Positions 1 to 9,500 of a stretch of 64,000 nt of DNA are shown one piece after another. The notes beneath the pieces are model-generated. The model worked only from the letters and a program-made list of their open reading frames with translations, made no database searches and was not told the origin of the DNA. The stretch spans positions 1,426,001 to 1,490,000 of the forward strand of contig NZ_CP072378.1 in the NCBI RefSeq assembly GCF_018128245.1, in the 5' to 3' direction. The number at the start of each line of letters is the position of its first letter. Position 1 is the stretch's first letter. The position numbers and the translations under genes were made by a program. Origin of the DNA: Leptotrichia sp. oral taxon 221. GTDB taxonomy: Bacteria; Fusobacteriota; Fusobacteriia; Fusobacteriales; Leptotrichiaceae.

Positions 1-350
1 CCAAAAAAGAAATCTCCTTCTTGTCCAAAAGCTTCAACACCTTTAGAAAATATAAAATTAAATCCATAATCGTTTCCGACACAAGTAATATGCGAAGAAT
101 CACTGATACTTAATGACGGTAACGCTTTTCTATCTTTTCTAAATCTTCCAGTAAATTCTTCAGCAAAGTGCATCGCATCACAGTTACTTCCACCATTTCC
201 TGCTATCAGTGATTTTTTCCCATTTCTGTAAGCCTCTGCCAATTCTTCTGATATTTTTGTTGTTCTTTCGATATTTTCATCATTTTCTACAAAATTTTTC
301 ACAGTCTCAAAAGCTGTTAAGTACGAATTTCTAATGTTCTCCTTCAACAT
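1..350 (-). CDS. gmhA: Phosphoheptose isomerase, 5' part (runs off the window)
   Basis: The first 116 residues are visible; the rest lies before base 1. GmhA converts sedoheptulose 7-phosphate to D-glycero-manno-heptose 7-phosphate, the first step of ADP-heptose synthesis for the LPS inner core, in the cytosol. The sequence reads AGNGGSNCDAMHFAEE, then LSISDSSHITCVGNDYGF, which are the SIS-domain phosphosugar-binding loop and the family's conserved ISD/DSSH and CVGNDYGF blocks. ATG at 350 follows the lysR stop by 2 bp, so the two are probably co-transcribed with the regulator upstream. It was found by translating the end of the window. The call is confident from the motifs, but only a third to a half of the enzyme is present. 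Confidence 0.88.
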   Translation of the reverse strand, partial: MLKENIRNSYLTAFETVKNFVENDENIERTTKISEELAEAYRNGKKSLIAGNGGSNCDAMHFAEEFTGRFRKDRKALPSLSISDSSHITCVGNDYGFNFIFSKGVEAFGQEGDFFF

Positions 351-352
351 TT

Positions 353-1261
353 TTATTCCTCCTTTGTTTCCTTTTTCGATTTTTCAAACAATTCCCTATT
401 TATCTTGTAATCTTTAACAAATTTTATAAATTTGTCAATTCCGTCTTTATCCTCATTTTCTCTAATCAAAACTATTTGGAATCTGTCTTCTGATTTATCA
501 AAACTATGAACCAATTTTAAAGTCCCTTTCATAATTTCTTCATAAACACTATAATACGGCAAAACAGCAAATCCCAAACCATTTTTTATCAAGTTTTTCA
601 TCGTTTCAATACTTCCATTTATAGTTATTCTATTATCAAAATTAAATCCAACTTTTTTTTCAAACAAATCTAAATATTTATTCGTCAAAACGGTATCCCT
701 TTTCAATAATTGCATATCTTTCAATTCATTGTAATCATGAATTTCCTTCCCAGCCACAACAACAAAAGGATATTCTTCCGTTTCAATCACTTTAATTTCC
801 TTATCCTCAATGAAATACTCTTCCATCAACGCAATATCAACTGTTCCCTCTTTCAAATGTTTTACAAGCGATTCCCTATTTTTTATATACAAATCAAATT
901 CAATTTCTGGATTATTTCTTTTAAATTCAACCATTATTCGTGGTAAAACAGGCTCTCCAATATTATGAGTCGCTCCAATCGAGATTTTCCCTTTCTTATA
1001 TTGCAAAATTTTATTCATTTCTTTTTCCATTCTTGAAATCTTTTCAAAAATATCTTTAGACATCTTAAATAATTCTTTACCAGCAAATGTCAATTTAAAA
1101 TTTTTAGAATTTCTCTCTATTAATTGTAAACCTAAAGTTGATTCCAATTTTTTTATTTGAATAGAAACCGCTGATTGACTTATATATAGCTTTTTGGCAG
1201 CTTTTGTAAAACTTTTTTCTTTACACGCTTCAAAAAATATCTTTAAATGATGTATATCCAT
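353..1261 (-). CDS. LysR-family transcriptional regulator
   Basis: 302 residues, the usual LysR length. Residues 1-60 form the winged helix-turn-helix (FTKAAKKLYISQSAVSIQIK), followed by a linker helix. The type 2 periplasmic-binding fold starts near residue 90 (ISIGATHNIGEPVLPRIM), a layout like the CysB/CysL and CbbR groups. It would bind DNA as a tetramer and respond to a small ligand; nothing in the sequence identifies the ligand. The gene directly precedes gmhA (2 bp gap), so it may autoregulate or control heptose synthesis, but regulators of this family more often act on a divergent gene and none is present here. Inverted-repeat half-sites lie just upstream at 1291-1309. Confidence 0.9.
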   Translation of the reverse strand: MDIHHLKIFFEACKEKSFTKAAKKLYISQSAVSIQIKKLESTLGLQLIERNSKNFKLTFAGKELFKMSKDIFEKISRMEKEMNKILQYKKGKISIGATHNIGEPVLPRIMVEFKRNNPEIEFDLYIKNRESLVKHLKEGTVDIALMEEYFIEDKEIKVIETEEYPFVVVAGKEIHDYNELKDMQLLKRDTVLTNKYLDLFEKKVGFNFDNRITINGSIETMKNLIKNGLGFAVLPYYSVYEEIMKGTLKLVHSFDKSEDRFQIVLIRENEDKDGIDKFIKFVKDYKINRELFEKSKKETKEE

Positions 1262-1290
1262 TTATTTATTCTCCAATCATATATTTTATT

Positions 1291-1309
1291 AATAGTATTA
1301 TAAACTATT
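1291..1309 (-). promoter_or_regulatory. Candidate LysR operator upstream of the regulator
   Basis: AATAGT, a 7-bp spacer and ACTATT form a perfect 6-bp inverted repeat about 30 bp upstream of the lysR start. It fits the loose T-N11-A layout of LysR sites. The surrounding DNA is so AT-rich that chance is possible. Confidence 0.3.
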
Positions 1310-1509
1310 TTAAAGTATTTGTCTAGTAAAATGGCGTTTTGTAAAGTACTTTTTTTACTTTGATGGAAAAAATTTTTTCAAATTTTATAAAATTTATTTA
1401 TATATGTAGTCTCTTTTTGAATTTTTCTTTAGAATATACTAAAAACATAATTTTTTTATACAGTTAATGCAACTAATATAACAAATTATTAATTTTTTAT
1501 AAATATTCA

Positions 1510-2367
1510 CTATTTTTCAAGATATTCTACCAATTTTTCATATTGTTTTTTTGCCTCTTCATATCCAATATTATAAACTTCCTGTAATTTATCACGATTT
1601 TTCTCAATTCTTCCTAATGTCAATGGAATTGAAGGCTGAATCACAAAAATTTCTCCCTTTTTTTCCAAATCATAAACATGATCCAAAGTTGCATTATATC
1701 TGCTATATCTCGTTTTCATTAGTTCCACAAATTTAGGATATTTCTTATATCTTATCGCAGAAATCGTTCCTAATTTACTCTGTTTCTTACGATAATTTTT
1801 ATCTCTCGTCAACACCACAATATTTTTCTTATTCCCCTTTTTCATTGAATAATCCAAAGGAATAGGATCAGCAACTCCTCCATCCAAATAATTTTTACCA
1901 TTCAATTTAACGAATCTTGATAAAAATGGAAGTGAAGCTGACGCTCTCAAAATATCAATTTCTTTTATAGCATCTTTAACTACAGGATATTCAGCTTTTC
2001 CAGTTTCACAGTTCGTAATAACCGCTTGAAATTCTGTTTTACTATTTTTAAATGTTTTATTATCAAATGGATTATACTTTTCAGGAATATCATGGTACGC
2101 ATATTGTTCCTCAAAAAAATCCCCAGTCTTTATCAAATTATAAAAACTTGCATATTCTCTCTTATTTATATGATCGGCAATCGCATTAAATCCTCTTTTA
2201 TACTGTTTTGAAACATAACTCGCACCCAATGCTGCTCCAGCCGATACTCCAATTAAATTGTCCACTTCAATATTTTTTTCCAAAAAAAAGTCCAAAACCC
2301 CCGCAGTGAAGATCCCTCTCATTCCTCCACCTTCAAGAACCAATGCTATTTTTTCATTTTTTCCCAT
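1510..2367 (-). CDS. Patatin-like phospholipase / esterase
   Basis: 285 residues. The patatin Ser-Asp dyad is intact: the glycine-rich oxyanion loop GGGMRG near residue 13, nucleophile Ser42 in GVSAG, and Asp162 in the DGG motif followed by VADPIPL. The architecture is like E. coli YjjU (single domain, no signal peptide), so a cytosolic or membrane-associated lipid acyl hydrolase is likely; the substrate is unknown. The start has a good ribosome site (GGAGG about 5 bases before ATG). It stands alone, 248 bp from lysR, and no clear terminator was seen after it. Confidence 0.88.
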   Translation of the reverse strand: MGKNEKIALVLEGGGMRGIFTAGVLDFFLEKNIEVDNLIGVSAGAALGASYVSKQYKRGFNAIADHINKREYASFYNLIKTGDFFEEQYAYHDIPEKYNPFDNKTFKNSKTEFQAVITNCETGKAEYPVVKDAIKEIDILRASASLPFLSRFVKLNGKNYLDGGVADPIPLDYSMKKGNKKNIVVLTRDKNYRKKQSKLGTISAIRYKKYPKFVELMKTRYSRYNATLDHVYDLEKKGEIFVIQPSIPLTLGRIEKNRDKLQEVYNIGYEEAKKQYEKLVEYLEK

Positions 2368-2528
2368 TTCATTTTCCTCCTTACTCTATTTTTTTAACCT
2401 ATAATAAAATTAAATATATCTTTCTTTATTTGAATTTAAGAATTTTTTTAATTAATAACATATCTTAATATCTAATTATATCACTTTTTTCAAAAAAAGA
2501 TTCAAAAATAAAAAAATATTTTTATTAA
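2368..2528. other. Intergenic, nothing recognised
   Basis: This extremely AT-rich stretch lies between the patatin start and the duplicated clpB control region. It must contain the patatin promoter, but no convincing -35/-10 pair could be chosen. Confidence 0.5.
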
Positions 2529-2709
2529 TTTTCCCTATCAATAAACCCTTATTTTATCGTATCCTTATCACTTTTAATATAATTTTTGAAAAAAAAATAA
2601 ATTTTTTTAAAAAAAGTGTTAACATTTTTTCATAATATGAAACAACATATTTGCTAACAACTAAAGAGATAGAGTACTAATAAAAAGTAAGATAAATTTA
2701 TTAATAAAA
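2529..2709 (+). repeat. Degenerate copy of the clpB promoter/CIRCE region
   Basis: This segment matches 3449-3630 along its whole length, apart from a few substitutions and 1-2-base indels in A/T runs. It starts at the same base (TTTTCCCTATCA) and ends at the same TTAATAAAA. The key sites are damaged compared with the downstream copy: -35 TTAACA instead of TTGACA, -10 region altered (AACAAC-like instead of TATAAC), and CIRCE arms CTAACAACT/GAGTACTAA instead of TTAGCAACC/GAGTGCTAA. The four operator changes are all transitions. It looks like a duplicated heat-shock control region losing function. The next gene is 141 bp downstream. Confidence 0.85.
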
Positions 2710-2744
2710 TAGTGTCACGAATCATCTCAAATTAACCTATAATT

Positions 2745-2760
2745 AAAAAAAAAAAAAAAA
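2745..2760 (+). repeat. Poly(A)16 tract upstream of lipoprotein gene
   Basis: This is an uninterrupted run of 16 A about 90 bp before the lipoprotein start. Runs this long are prone to slippage and could vary the distance between upstream and promoter elements. No function is shown by the sequence. Confidence 0.8.
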
Positions 2761-2850
2761 CTAATAAAACAAAGCAGATTAAAATTATAATCTATATGAT
2801 ATAAGGTATAATTTTTAGTGAATAAAATAACATAAAGGAGTTGAAAATCT

Positions 2851-3135
2851 ATGAAAATAGTATTTAAAATTTTGGCTTTAATTTTATTAAGTATGACAAT
2901 AGTAAGCTGTGAGTTACTTGATCCAAAATTGTGGGCAGAGGTTAAAAGAGAAGAAGACATGTTAGGTAGTGAATATAATGGTAATAGAACTGAAAATTTA
3001 AGACCACATTGTCTTGTTGACAGAAATGGACGTATGAAAGAGTGTAGAACAGTACCTTATAAAGATAGAAGGCTTATAAATTGTTCCTCAAAATATAGTA
3101 CAAGAGGAAAAATTTGTGAATATGCAGATTATTAA
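2851..3135 (+). CDS. Small cysteine-containing lipoprotein
   Basis: 94 residues. The N-terminus is a lipoprotein signal with lipobox IVSC, giving Cys20 as the predicted lipidated residue. The mature part is short, polar and basic, with four further cysteines (54, 65, 78, 89) that could form two disulfides in the periplasm. The start is supported by AAAGGAG about 10 bases upstream. No family was recognised. It is followed 35 bp later by a second, even smaller lipoprotein gene with the same kind of signal peptide, and both lie between two copies of the clpB control region. Envelope-stress or bacteriocin-release roles are conceivable but not supported by any motif. Confidence 0.8.
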   Translation: MKIVFKILALILLSMTIVSCELLDPKLWAEVKREEDMLGSEYNGNRTENLRPHCLVDRNGRMKECRTVPYKDRRLINCSSKYSTRGKICEYADY

Positions 3136-3170
3136 GAAAATACAAAAAACAAAAATTAGGAGTGGTTACT

Positions 3171-3308
3171 ATGAATAGAATATTTAAAATATTTCTTTTA
3201 GCATTGGTTGGAGCTAGTTTATCTAGTTGTTTCCTTTTCCCTAGTACAGTTGGATATACTGAAGATTGTAGTGGGGATGATTGTGAATACCATTACTATT
3301 CTCATTAA
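3171..3308 (+). CDS. Very small lipoprotein (45 residues)
   Basis: The reading frame is MNRIFKIFLLALVGASLSSC followed by 25 residues and TAA. The lipobox is LSSC with Cys20 as the lipid site. The mature peptide is only 26 residues, acidic, rich in Tyr/His at its end, and has two more cysteines (33 and 38). A clean AGGAG lies 8 bases before the ATG. It sits between the first lipoprotein and a textbook terminator at 3335-3378, so the two genes form a short operon. The signal peptide resembles that of the upstream gene, but the mature parts differ. It resembles no family I recognise. Confidence 0.72.
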   Translation: MNRIFKIFLLALVGASLSSCFLFPSTVGYTEDCSGDDCEYHYYSH

Positions 3309-3334
3309 GAAATAGACACAAATTATTAACTTAA

Positions 3335-3378
3335 CTGCACCCTAAAATTACATTATAGTATGAAGGTGCAGTTTTTTT
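3335..3378 (+). terminator. Rho-independent terminator of lipoprotein pair
   Basis: CTGCACC (3335-3341) pairs perfectly with GGTGCAG (3365-3371) and is followed by seven T. It closes the two-lipoprotein operon and insulates clpB. Confidence 0.88.
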
Positions 3379-3538
3379 GTTAAGAAAATTTAGTTCTCCA
3401 TTGACTTTTTACCATTAATTATTTTATAACATATAAAACTTTTATAGCTTTTCCCTATCAATAAACCCTTATTTTATCGTATCCTTATCACTTTTAATAT
3501 ATTTTTCAAAAAAAATAAAAAATTTTTTTTAAAAAGTG

Positions 3539-3567
3539 TTGACATTTTTTTCATAATATGATATAAC
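3539..3567 (+). promoter_or_regulatory. clpB promoter
   Basis: TTGACA (3539-3544), 17 bp, then TATAAC (3562-3567): a near-consensus sigma-70 promoter about 75 bp before the clpB start. The CIRCE operator begins 8 bp after the -10, over the expected transcription start. Confidence 0.8.
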
Positions 3568-3574
3568 ATATCTG

Positions 3575-3601
3575 TTAGCAACCAAAGAGATAGAGTGCTA
3601 A
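3575..3601 (+). promoter_or_regulatory. CIRCE operator (HrcA binding site)
   Basis: TTAGCAACC, nine bases, GAGTGCTAA. The right arm is the exact CIRCE consensus and the left arm matches TTAGCACTC at the first six bases. It overlaps the start region of clpB transcription, the usual place for HrcA repression in class I heat-shock genes. HrcA itself is not in this window. Confidence 0.82.
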
Positions 3602-3641
3602 TAAAAAGTAAGATAAATTTATTAATAAAAAGGTGATATAT

Positions 3642-6212
3642 ATGGAACAAAACTTTACGCAAAAAAGTATGAGTGCCATCTCGGAAGCTCATAACTTTGC
3701 GATTAGATATAAACATTCCGAGATAAAAACGGAGCATTTACTTCTTGCTTTGATTAATCAAATGGATGGACTTATTCCTAACATTCTACAAAAGATGGGA
3801 ATTAATCCTACCGAATTGACTAAAAAGCTTGAGGCAAAATTGAATAGTATGCCGAAAATTGAAGGTGGAGTTGGTGAAGTAAGACCGAACGCTGAAGTTA
3901 ATAGAATAATTGTCGGTGCTGAAGATTATGCTAAAAAGATGGGTGACAGCTACATTAGTACAGAGCACTTGTTTCTTGCGGCATTTGATAACAACTCTTT
4001 CTTGAAGGAAAATGGCGTTAATAAAAAACAATTTGAAAATGTATTAAATGAAGTTAGAGGAGGTAGAAAAATTATGACAGACAACCCTGAAAGTACTTAC
4101 GAAGCATTAGATAAGTTTGGTAAGGATTTGGTTGAGTTGGCGAGAAAAGGTAAATTGGACCCAATAATTGGTCGTGATCAGGAAATTCGTCGTGCAATCC
4201 AAATTTTATCAAGAAGAAATAAAAATAATCCGATTTTAATTGGGGAACCTGGTGTTGGTAAAACTGCTATCGCCGAAGGAATTGCTCAGAGAATCTTGAA
4301 AGGAGATGTGCCTGAAAACTTGAAGGATAAAACAATCTTTTCATTGGATTTAGGAGCGTTGGTAGCTGGTGCTAAATATCGTGGGGAATTTGAAGAAAGA
4401 TTAAAAGCGGTTCTTGAAGAAATTGAAAATAGTGAAGGTAGAATAATTTTATTCATTGATGAAGTTCATAACATCGTTGGAGCTGGGAAAACTGAAGGTT
4501 CAATGGATGCTGGAAACCTTTTAAAACCAATGCTTGCTCGTGGTGAAGTAAAAGTAATTGGTGCAACAACAATTGATGAATATAGAAAATATATTGAAAA
4601 AGATGCGGCTCTTGAAAGAAGATTCCAACCAGTAATGGTTAATGAGCCAACAATTGAAGATACAATTTCAATTCTTCGTGGATTGAAGGAAAAATTTGAA
4701 ATCTTCCATGGAATTAGAATAACTGACAATGCGATAGTTACTGCTGCAACAATGAGTGACAGATATATTAATGACAGATTTTTGCCAGATAAAGCGATTG
4801 ACTTGATTGATGAAGCTGCTGCGAAGGTAAAAACTGAAATTAATTCGATGCCAGTTGAATTGGATGAAATTACAAGAAGATTGATGCAATTGGAAATTGA
4901 AAAAGTTGCATTGAGTAAAGAAACTGACAAGGCTTCTAAAGAAAGATTGACTACTCTTGAAAAGGAAATTGCTGATTTGAAGGATGAAGAAAAAGAATTG
5001 AAATCACAATGGGAAAGAGAAAAACAAGAAGCTGGAAAAGTTGCTAAAATTAATGAAGAAATTGAAAAAATTAAATTGCAAATTGAAGAAGCTCAAAGAA
5101 AAAATGACTATAATAAATTGGCTGAACTTCAATATGGTAAATTGCCAGAATTAGAAAAACAAAAAGAAGCTGAAGAAGAAAAAGCTAAAGATAATTCTTC
5201 TGTTGCAAATAAATTATTGAAACAAGAAATTGACAGTGAAGAAATTGCTGAAGTTGTAGGAAAATGGACAGGAATTCCAGTTGCGAAATTGTTGCAAGGG
5301 GAAAGAGAAAAAATCTTACACTTGGCTGAACATATGATGAAAAGAGTAATTGGACAAGATGATGCAATCAAAACTATTAGCGATACAATCATTCGTTCTC
5401 GTGCTGGATTAAAAGATCCAAACAGACCAATCGGTTCGTTCATATTCTTAGGACCTACTGGTGTTGGTAAAACTTATTTGACTAAGACATTAGCATTTAA
5501 CTTGTTTGATGATGAAGACAATATTGTAAGAATTGATATGTCGGAATATATGGATAAATTCAGCGTCACTAGATTAATAGGAGCGCCTCCAGGATATGTT
5601 GGATACGAAGAAGGTGGACAATTAACAGAAGCTGTTAGAAGAAAACCTTATTCTGTAATCCTATTTGATGAAATTGAAAAAGCACATCCTGATGTATTCA
5701 ATGTATTGTTACAATTATTAGACGACGGTAGACTTACTGACGGTAAAGGTAAAATCGTTGACTTCAAAAACACAATTGTAATTATGACATCAAACATTGG
5801 TAGTGAAATCATCTTGAATGACCCAATGGTAAGCGAACCTACAAAAGAAGCCGTTTTAGATGAAATGAAACATAGATTTAAACCAGAATTCTTAAACAGA
5901 ATTGACGATATCATTGTGTTTAAAGCATTAGGAAAAGAAAGCGTTAAAAACATTGTTAATCTTATCCTTGAAGGTATTAACGAAAGATTGAAAGAACAAT
6001 ACATCAAAGTTGAATTTACTGATAAAGCGTTGGATTACATCGTAGACGAAGCATACGACCCAGCTTACGGTGCAAGACCATTGAAACGATTTGTGCAAAA
6101 GGATATTGAAACTAATTTATCTAAAATGATTTTAGGTGGAGAAGTTCCTGAAAATAGTGTTGTTAAAGTTGATAGTGATGGTAAAGATTTGATTTATAAA
6201 GTAGAAAAATAA
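3642..6212 (+). CDS. clpB: ATP-dependent chaperone ClpB
   Basis: 856 residues from ATG 3642, preceded by AAGGTGA. An in-frame GTG at 3633 lies inside the ribosome site and is less likely. ClpB is a hexameric AAA+ disaggregase that works with DnaK in the cytosol. Visible parts are the double Clp N-domain (residues 1-145), Walker A GEPGVGKT (201-208) with Walker B LFIDEVHN, a long charged coiled-coil middle domain (about 400-525) that distinguishes ClpB from ClpA/ClpC, the second Walker A GPTGVGKT (604-611), and the C-terminal D2-small domain. The length is normal. It is controlled by a CIRCE operator and ends at a hairpin at 6281-6308. Confidence 0.97.
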   Translation: MEQNFTQKSMSAISEAHNFAIRYKHSEIKTEHLLLALINQMDGLIPNILQKMGINPTELTKKLEAKLNSMPKIEGGVGEVRPNAEVNRIIVGAEDYAKKMGDSYISTEHLFLAAFDNNSFLKENGVNKKQFENVLNEVRGGRKIMTDNPESTYEALDKFGKDLVELARKGKLDPIIGRDQEIRRAIQILSRRNKNNPILIGEPGVGKTAIAEGIAQRILKGDVPENLKDKTIFSLDLGALVAGAKYRGEFEERLKAVLEEIENSEGRIILFIDEVHNIVGAGKTEGSMDAGNLLKPMLARGEVKVIGATTIDEYRKYIEKDAALERRFQPVMVNEPTIEDTISILRGLKEKFEIFHGIRITDNAIVTAATMSDRYINDRFLPDKAIDLIDEAAAKVKTEINSMPVELDEITRRLMQLEIEKVALSKETDKASKERLTTLEKEIADLKDEEKELKSQWEREKQEAGKVAKINEEIEKIKLQIEEAQRKNDYNKLAELQYGKLPELEKQKEAEEEKAKDNSSVANKLLKQEIDSEEIAEVVGKWTGIPVAKLLQGEREKILHLAEHMMKRVIGQDDAIKTISDTIIRSRAGLKDPNRPIGSFIFLGPTGVGKTYLTKTLAFNLFDDEDNIVRIDMSEYMDKFSVTRLIGAPPGYVGYEEGGQLTEAVRRKPYSVILFDEIEKAHPDVFNVLLQLLDDGRLTDGKGKIVDFKNTIVIMTSNIGSEIILNDPMVSEPTKEAVLDEMKHRFKPEFLNRIDDIIVFKALGKESVKNIVNLILEGINERLKEQYIKVEFTDKALDYIVDEAYDPAYGARPLKRFVQKDIETNLSKMILGGEVPENSVVKVDSDGKDLIYKVEK

Positions 6213-6280
6213 AAGAAAATAATTTTAGATTAGTCTTTTGAAATTAATTCTTAAAAATTAATTTTCTAAAAACAGAAAAG

Positions 6281-6308
6281 GAAGTATCAGAAGTGGTACT
6301 TCTTTTTT
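6281..6308 (+). terminator. clpB terminator
   Basis: GAAGTA and TACTTC pair around a 10-base loop, followed by six T. It is a short but correctly placed intrinsic terminator about 70 bp after the clpB stop. Confidence 0.72.
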
Positions 6309-6384
6309 GTATTTATACTTGAATCTATTTAAAATCAAATTACTAAAATTATATAAATTTAGATTTTGAGTAAGGAGACATAAC

Positions 6385-6419
6385 TTTTGAGTTTAATCTT
6401 AAAGTAGTTTTACTATAAT
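6385..6419 (+). repeat. 35-bp dispersed motif, upstream copy
   Basis: This 35-base stretch beginning TTTTGAGT matches the inverted copy at 10127-10161 at 31 of 35 positions (counted by eye). All four differences are transitions. The pair brackets the oxidoreductase gene. It ends in TATAAT, so it could also contribute promoter activity. Confidence 0.65.
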
Positions 6420-6501
6420 ATGAATGAAATATAACATTTTACTAAATTTTATCAAAATTATATTACTCTACAATTTAACAAAAAAATTAAACTACCACAG
6501 T

Positions 6502-6530
6502 TGAATTTTGTAAAATAATAAGATAAAATA
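6502..6530 (+). promoter_or_regulatory. Candidate promoter of the interrupted oxidoreductase gene
   Basis: TTGAAT, exactly 17 bp, TAAAAT, placed 46 bp before the ATG at 6577. A strong ribosome site GAAGGAG (6562-6568) follows. The rest of 6213-6576 holds only the clpB terminator and the 35-bp motif. Confidence 0.5.
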
Positions 6531-6576
6531 CAAATAAAGATTATTTGAAGTATATTTTCAAGAAGGAGAATTAACT

Positions 6577-9500
6577 ATGAAAAAAGATTTAAAATGGGAT
6601 AGATAACTGTTATTAAAAATATATAAAAAACAAAAATATATATTAATAATTGTATAGAAAACCCCTATTTCAGTAGCAATGCTGAGATAGCTTGAATTTA
6701 AAACTAGGAAACCCTAAAGATTTAGATAACTACAGCATAGCTGGAAACAGCAAGTGCGAATGTGGCGAAAGCAGAAAAAATATTTAAATATGAACTATGG
6801 TGAAATAAAAGCTATATACTTAATCAGTTATTGAGATGTGACATCTGATTATTTATATAGTCCTAAGGTTACGTTAAATATAAAAAATCAATAACATAGT
6901 ATTTAACTATTACAATGGGTGTTTAGTTACCAATCATCTAAGGCTAGTTAAGTTATGATGAAGGTTCAACGACTAGGTGGTTGAGCCACCCTTTTAAAAA
7001 AAGATAACTAGAAAAAAACTAGGAAAGTAAAACTGTAAGCAGATATATTGACACGGCTTTATATCAATGACAGAAGAAAAATATTCACAGCCTTAATTTT
7101 TTAAGGTTGAACAAATAGTCTACACTAATATGAAAATATTAGAAGTCTACCAGCAATGGAAAGACTGCTTTGATAGTTGCGCATCAAGGTGAATGCATAA
7201 AAAGTCTATAATAAAATATAAAATAAACAAGAAAATGTTGATTTTTGTATATTGTTATGCTATGCTAATATCAAGGAGTGATAAAAGATGTTAAGTATAG
7301 GAAAATTTGCAAAATCTTTAGGAGTGAGTATTCAAACTCTAAGAAACTGGGATAAGGAAGGAAAATTAAAACCTACTTATGTTACAGAAAATGGATATAG
7401 ATACTATTCCGAAGATTTACTAAATAAATTTAGAAATATCAAAAATGTTAATAAAATAAAGAAAAAAAATATATTATATGCAAGAGTGTCTACTAAGAAT
7501 CAAAAAGATGAATTAAATAGACAAATTGATAATCTAAAGCAATATGCTTATAGTAAAGGATATTCTTTTGAAATAATAACTGATATTGGAAGTGGAATAA
7601 ATTATAAAAAAGAAGGTCTTTTAAAAATGATAAATTTAGTTGAATGTGGAGAAGTTGACAGAATAATTGTCTTATATAAAGACAGACTTATAAGATTTGG
7701 CTATGATTTAATTGAATACATTTGCAAACTTAATGATACTAAAATAGAAATAGTAGATAATTCTACTATTTCTAAGGAACAGGAACTAACAGAAGATTTA
7801 ATACAAATTATAACTGTTTTTGCAAACAAACTGTATGGAGCAAGAAGAAAAAAAACAATTAATTTGATAAAGAGTGTAAAAGAAAATGCTGATAGGTAAA
7901 AAAATCAGAATAAAAACAACTCCTGAACTAGAAATATTATTTAGAAAATGTGCAGGTGTTGCAAGATTTTCTTACAATCTAATGATTAGTTTAAATAATA
8001 GTTCCCAAAAGTTTATTAAGGAAAGTGATGTGCGAAAATATGTAACGCAGTTAAAAAAACAGGACAATTACAGCTGGTTAAAAGAAGTTAGTGCTAATAT
8101 CCCTAAACAGGCAATAAAAAACTGTGGGAAAGCATACTCCGATTATTTCAAAAAGTTAAGAGGAAAACCTAAATTTAAAAAGAAATTCAAAAATGACCGT
8201 TTCTATGTGAATTATGAGAGCTTGAAAAAAACAAATTTAGGATTTAAAGCTGAAAAATTAGGAGAAATAAGAACTAGCGAACCATTACCTGAAGCCAAAC
8301 AATATTATAATCCATATATTGTATATGACAATAAATATTGGTATCTAACATTTTCTATTGAAACAGAGTGTATAAAAGAGCAATTAAATGATTTTACACT
8401 TGGAATTGATTTAGGAATAAAGCATTTTGTAGTAACATCACAAAATGAAATTATACCAAATATAAATAAGACTTTGACAATGAAAAAACTTTACAAGAAA
8501 ATAAAAAGATACCAAAGAAAACTTACAAAGTGTTTAAAAAATAGTTTTAATAGAATTAAAGTTTTAAAACAGCTTAGGCGATTGTTTAGAAGACAAAAAA
8601 ATATCAGAAATAATCATATACATCAAGCAACTTCACATTTGGTAAAAACCAAGCCAAGTAAAATAGTTGTTGAGTATTTGAGAGTTTCTAATATACTTAA
8701 AAACAAAAGATTATCAAAAGCAATATCTGAAAGTGGATTTTATGAATTTAGAAGACAACTTGAATATAAATGTAAATTAAGAAATATTAAATTTATGTTA
8801 GCAGATACATTTTTTCCAAGTAGTAAAAAATGTTCTAACTGTGGAAATATAAAAAAAGATTTAACATTGAAAGATAGAACTTATAAATGCGATTGCTGTG
8901 GTCTTGAAATAGATAGAGACTATAATGCAAGTCTTAATTTAAGCAAATTATAATAACAATATGAAAAATTAATATACCGTTCGATATGCGGGAATTTAAG
9001 TCTGTGGAGAGTTAGAAAAACTTGTCAATTTTATTCGGCAAGAACTTTATGAAACAGAAAGTTGAATTAGTGATAATCAACATAATAAAAGTTTATTTTG
9101 ATTTTTATAGACTTTTTATATCGGCAGTTTTAGGAACAGGAATAATTGCTAATGAAATGGCACAAGCTCTTGAAAAAATGGGTAAAAATCTTTATGCAGT
9201 TGCTAACAGAACTCATGGAAAAGCTGTAGATCTTGCGAAAAAATATGGGGTTGAAAAAGTTTATGATAAAATAGAAGATATGTTTTCTGATGATGAAACT
9301 GATATTATCTACATTGCTACATCTCATAATACGCACATAAAGTTTATGATTGAAGCATTGAAAAATGGAAAACATGTATTATGCGAAAAATCAATTTCAT
9401 TAAATAGCGAAGAATTGGAAGAAGCTGTAAAATTGGCAAAAGAAAAAAATCTTATCTTAGGCGAAGCAATGACAATTTTTAATATGCCACTTTATACTGA

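Larger units (their letters stand above)
3449..3630 (+). repeat. Intact copy of duplicated clpB control region
   Basis: This is the direct-repeat partner of 2529-2709, about 920 bp downstream. It carries the intact promoter and CIRCE operator listed separately. The two repeats bracket the lipoprotein operon. Confidence 0.85.
6598..9123 (+). mobile_element. IStron: group I intron plus IS607-type tnpA and tnpB
   Basis: The element of about 2,526 bp separates codons W7 and A8 of the oxidoreductase. The left junction is AAAATGGG and the right is ATATCGGCAG; both carry a GG dinucleotide, as expected for IS607-type insertion at GG. The left ~600 bp fold as a group I intron, the centre encodes tnpA and tnpB, and the last ~170 bp are the TnpB guide-RNA/right-end region. 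Known IStrons combine exactly these parts, allowing insertion without loss of host-gene function. The exact ends are set by restoring the host frame. An alternative 5' splice site three bases later (after GAT) would also keep the frame. Confidence 0.88.

Noticed and set aside
3633-3641. GTG 3633 as clpB start
   Set aside because: GTG lies inside the ribosome-binding sequence for the better ATG at 3642.
4466-4930. Long antisense frame inside clpB (also 5129-5443 and 5648-6007)
   Set aside because: These are shadows of the strongly conserved clpB coding frame; no ribosome site or family motif.
9022-9123. Start of the oxidoreductase at ATG 9022 (reading MSILFGKNF...)
   Set aside because: This stretch lies in the IStron right end; the native protein starts at 6577 and resumes at AVLGTG.
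9130-9375. Antisense frame in the oxidoreductase exon
   Set aside because: Opposite-strand shadow of a clear Rossmann-fold coding region.
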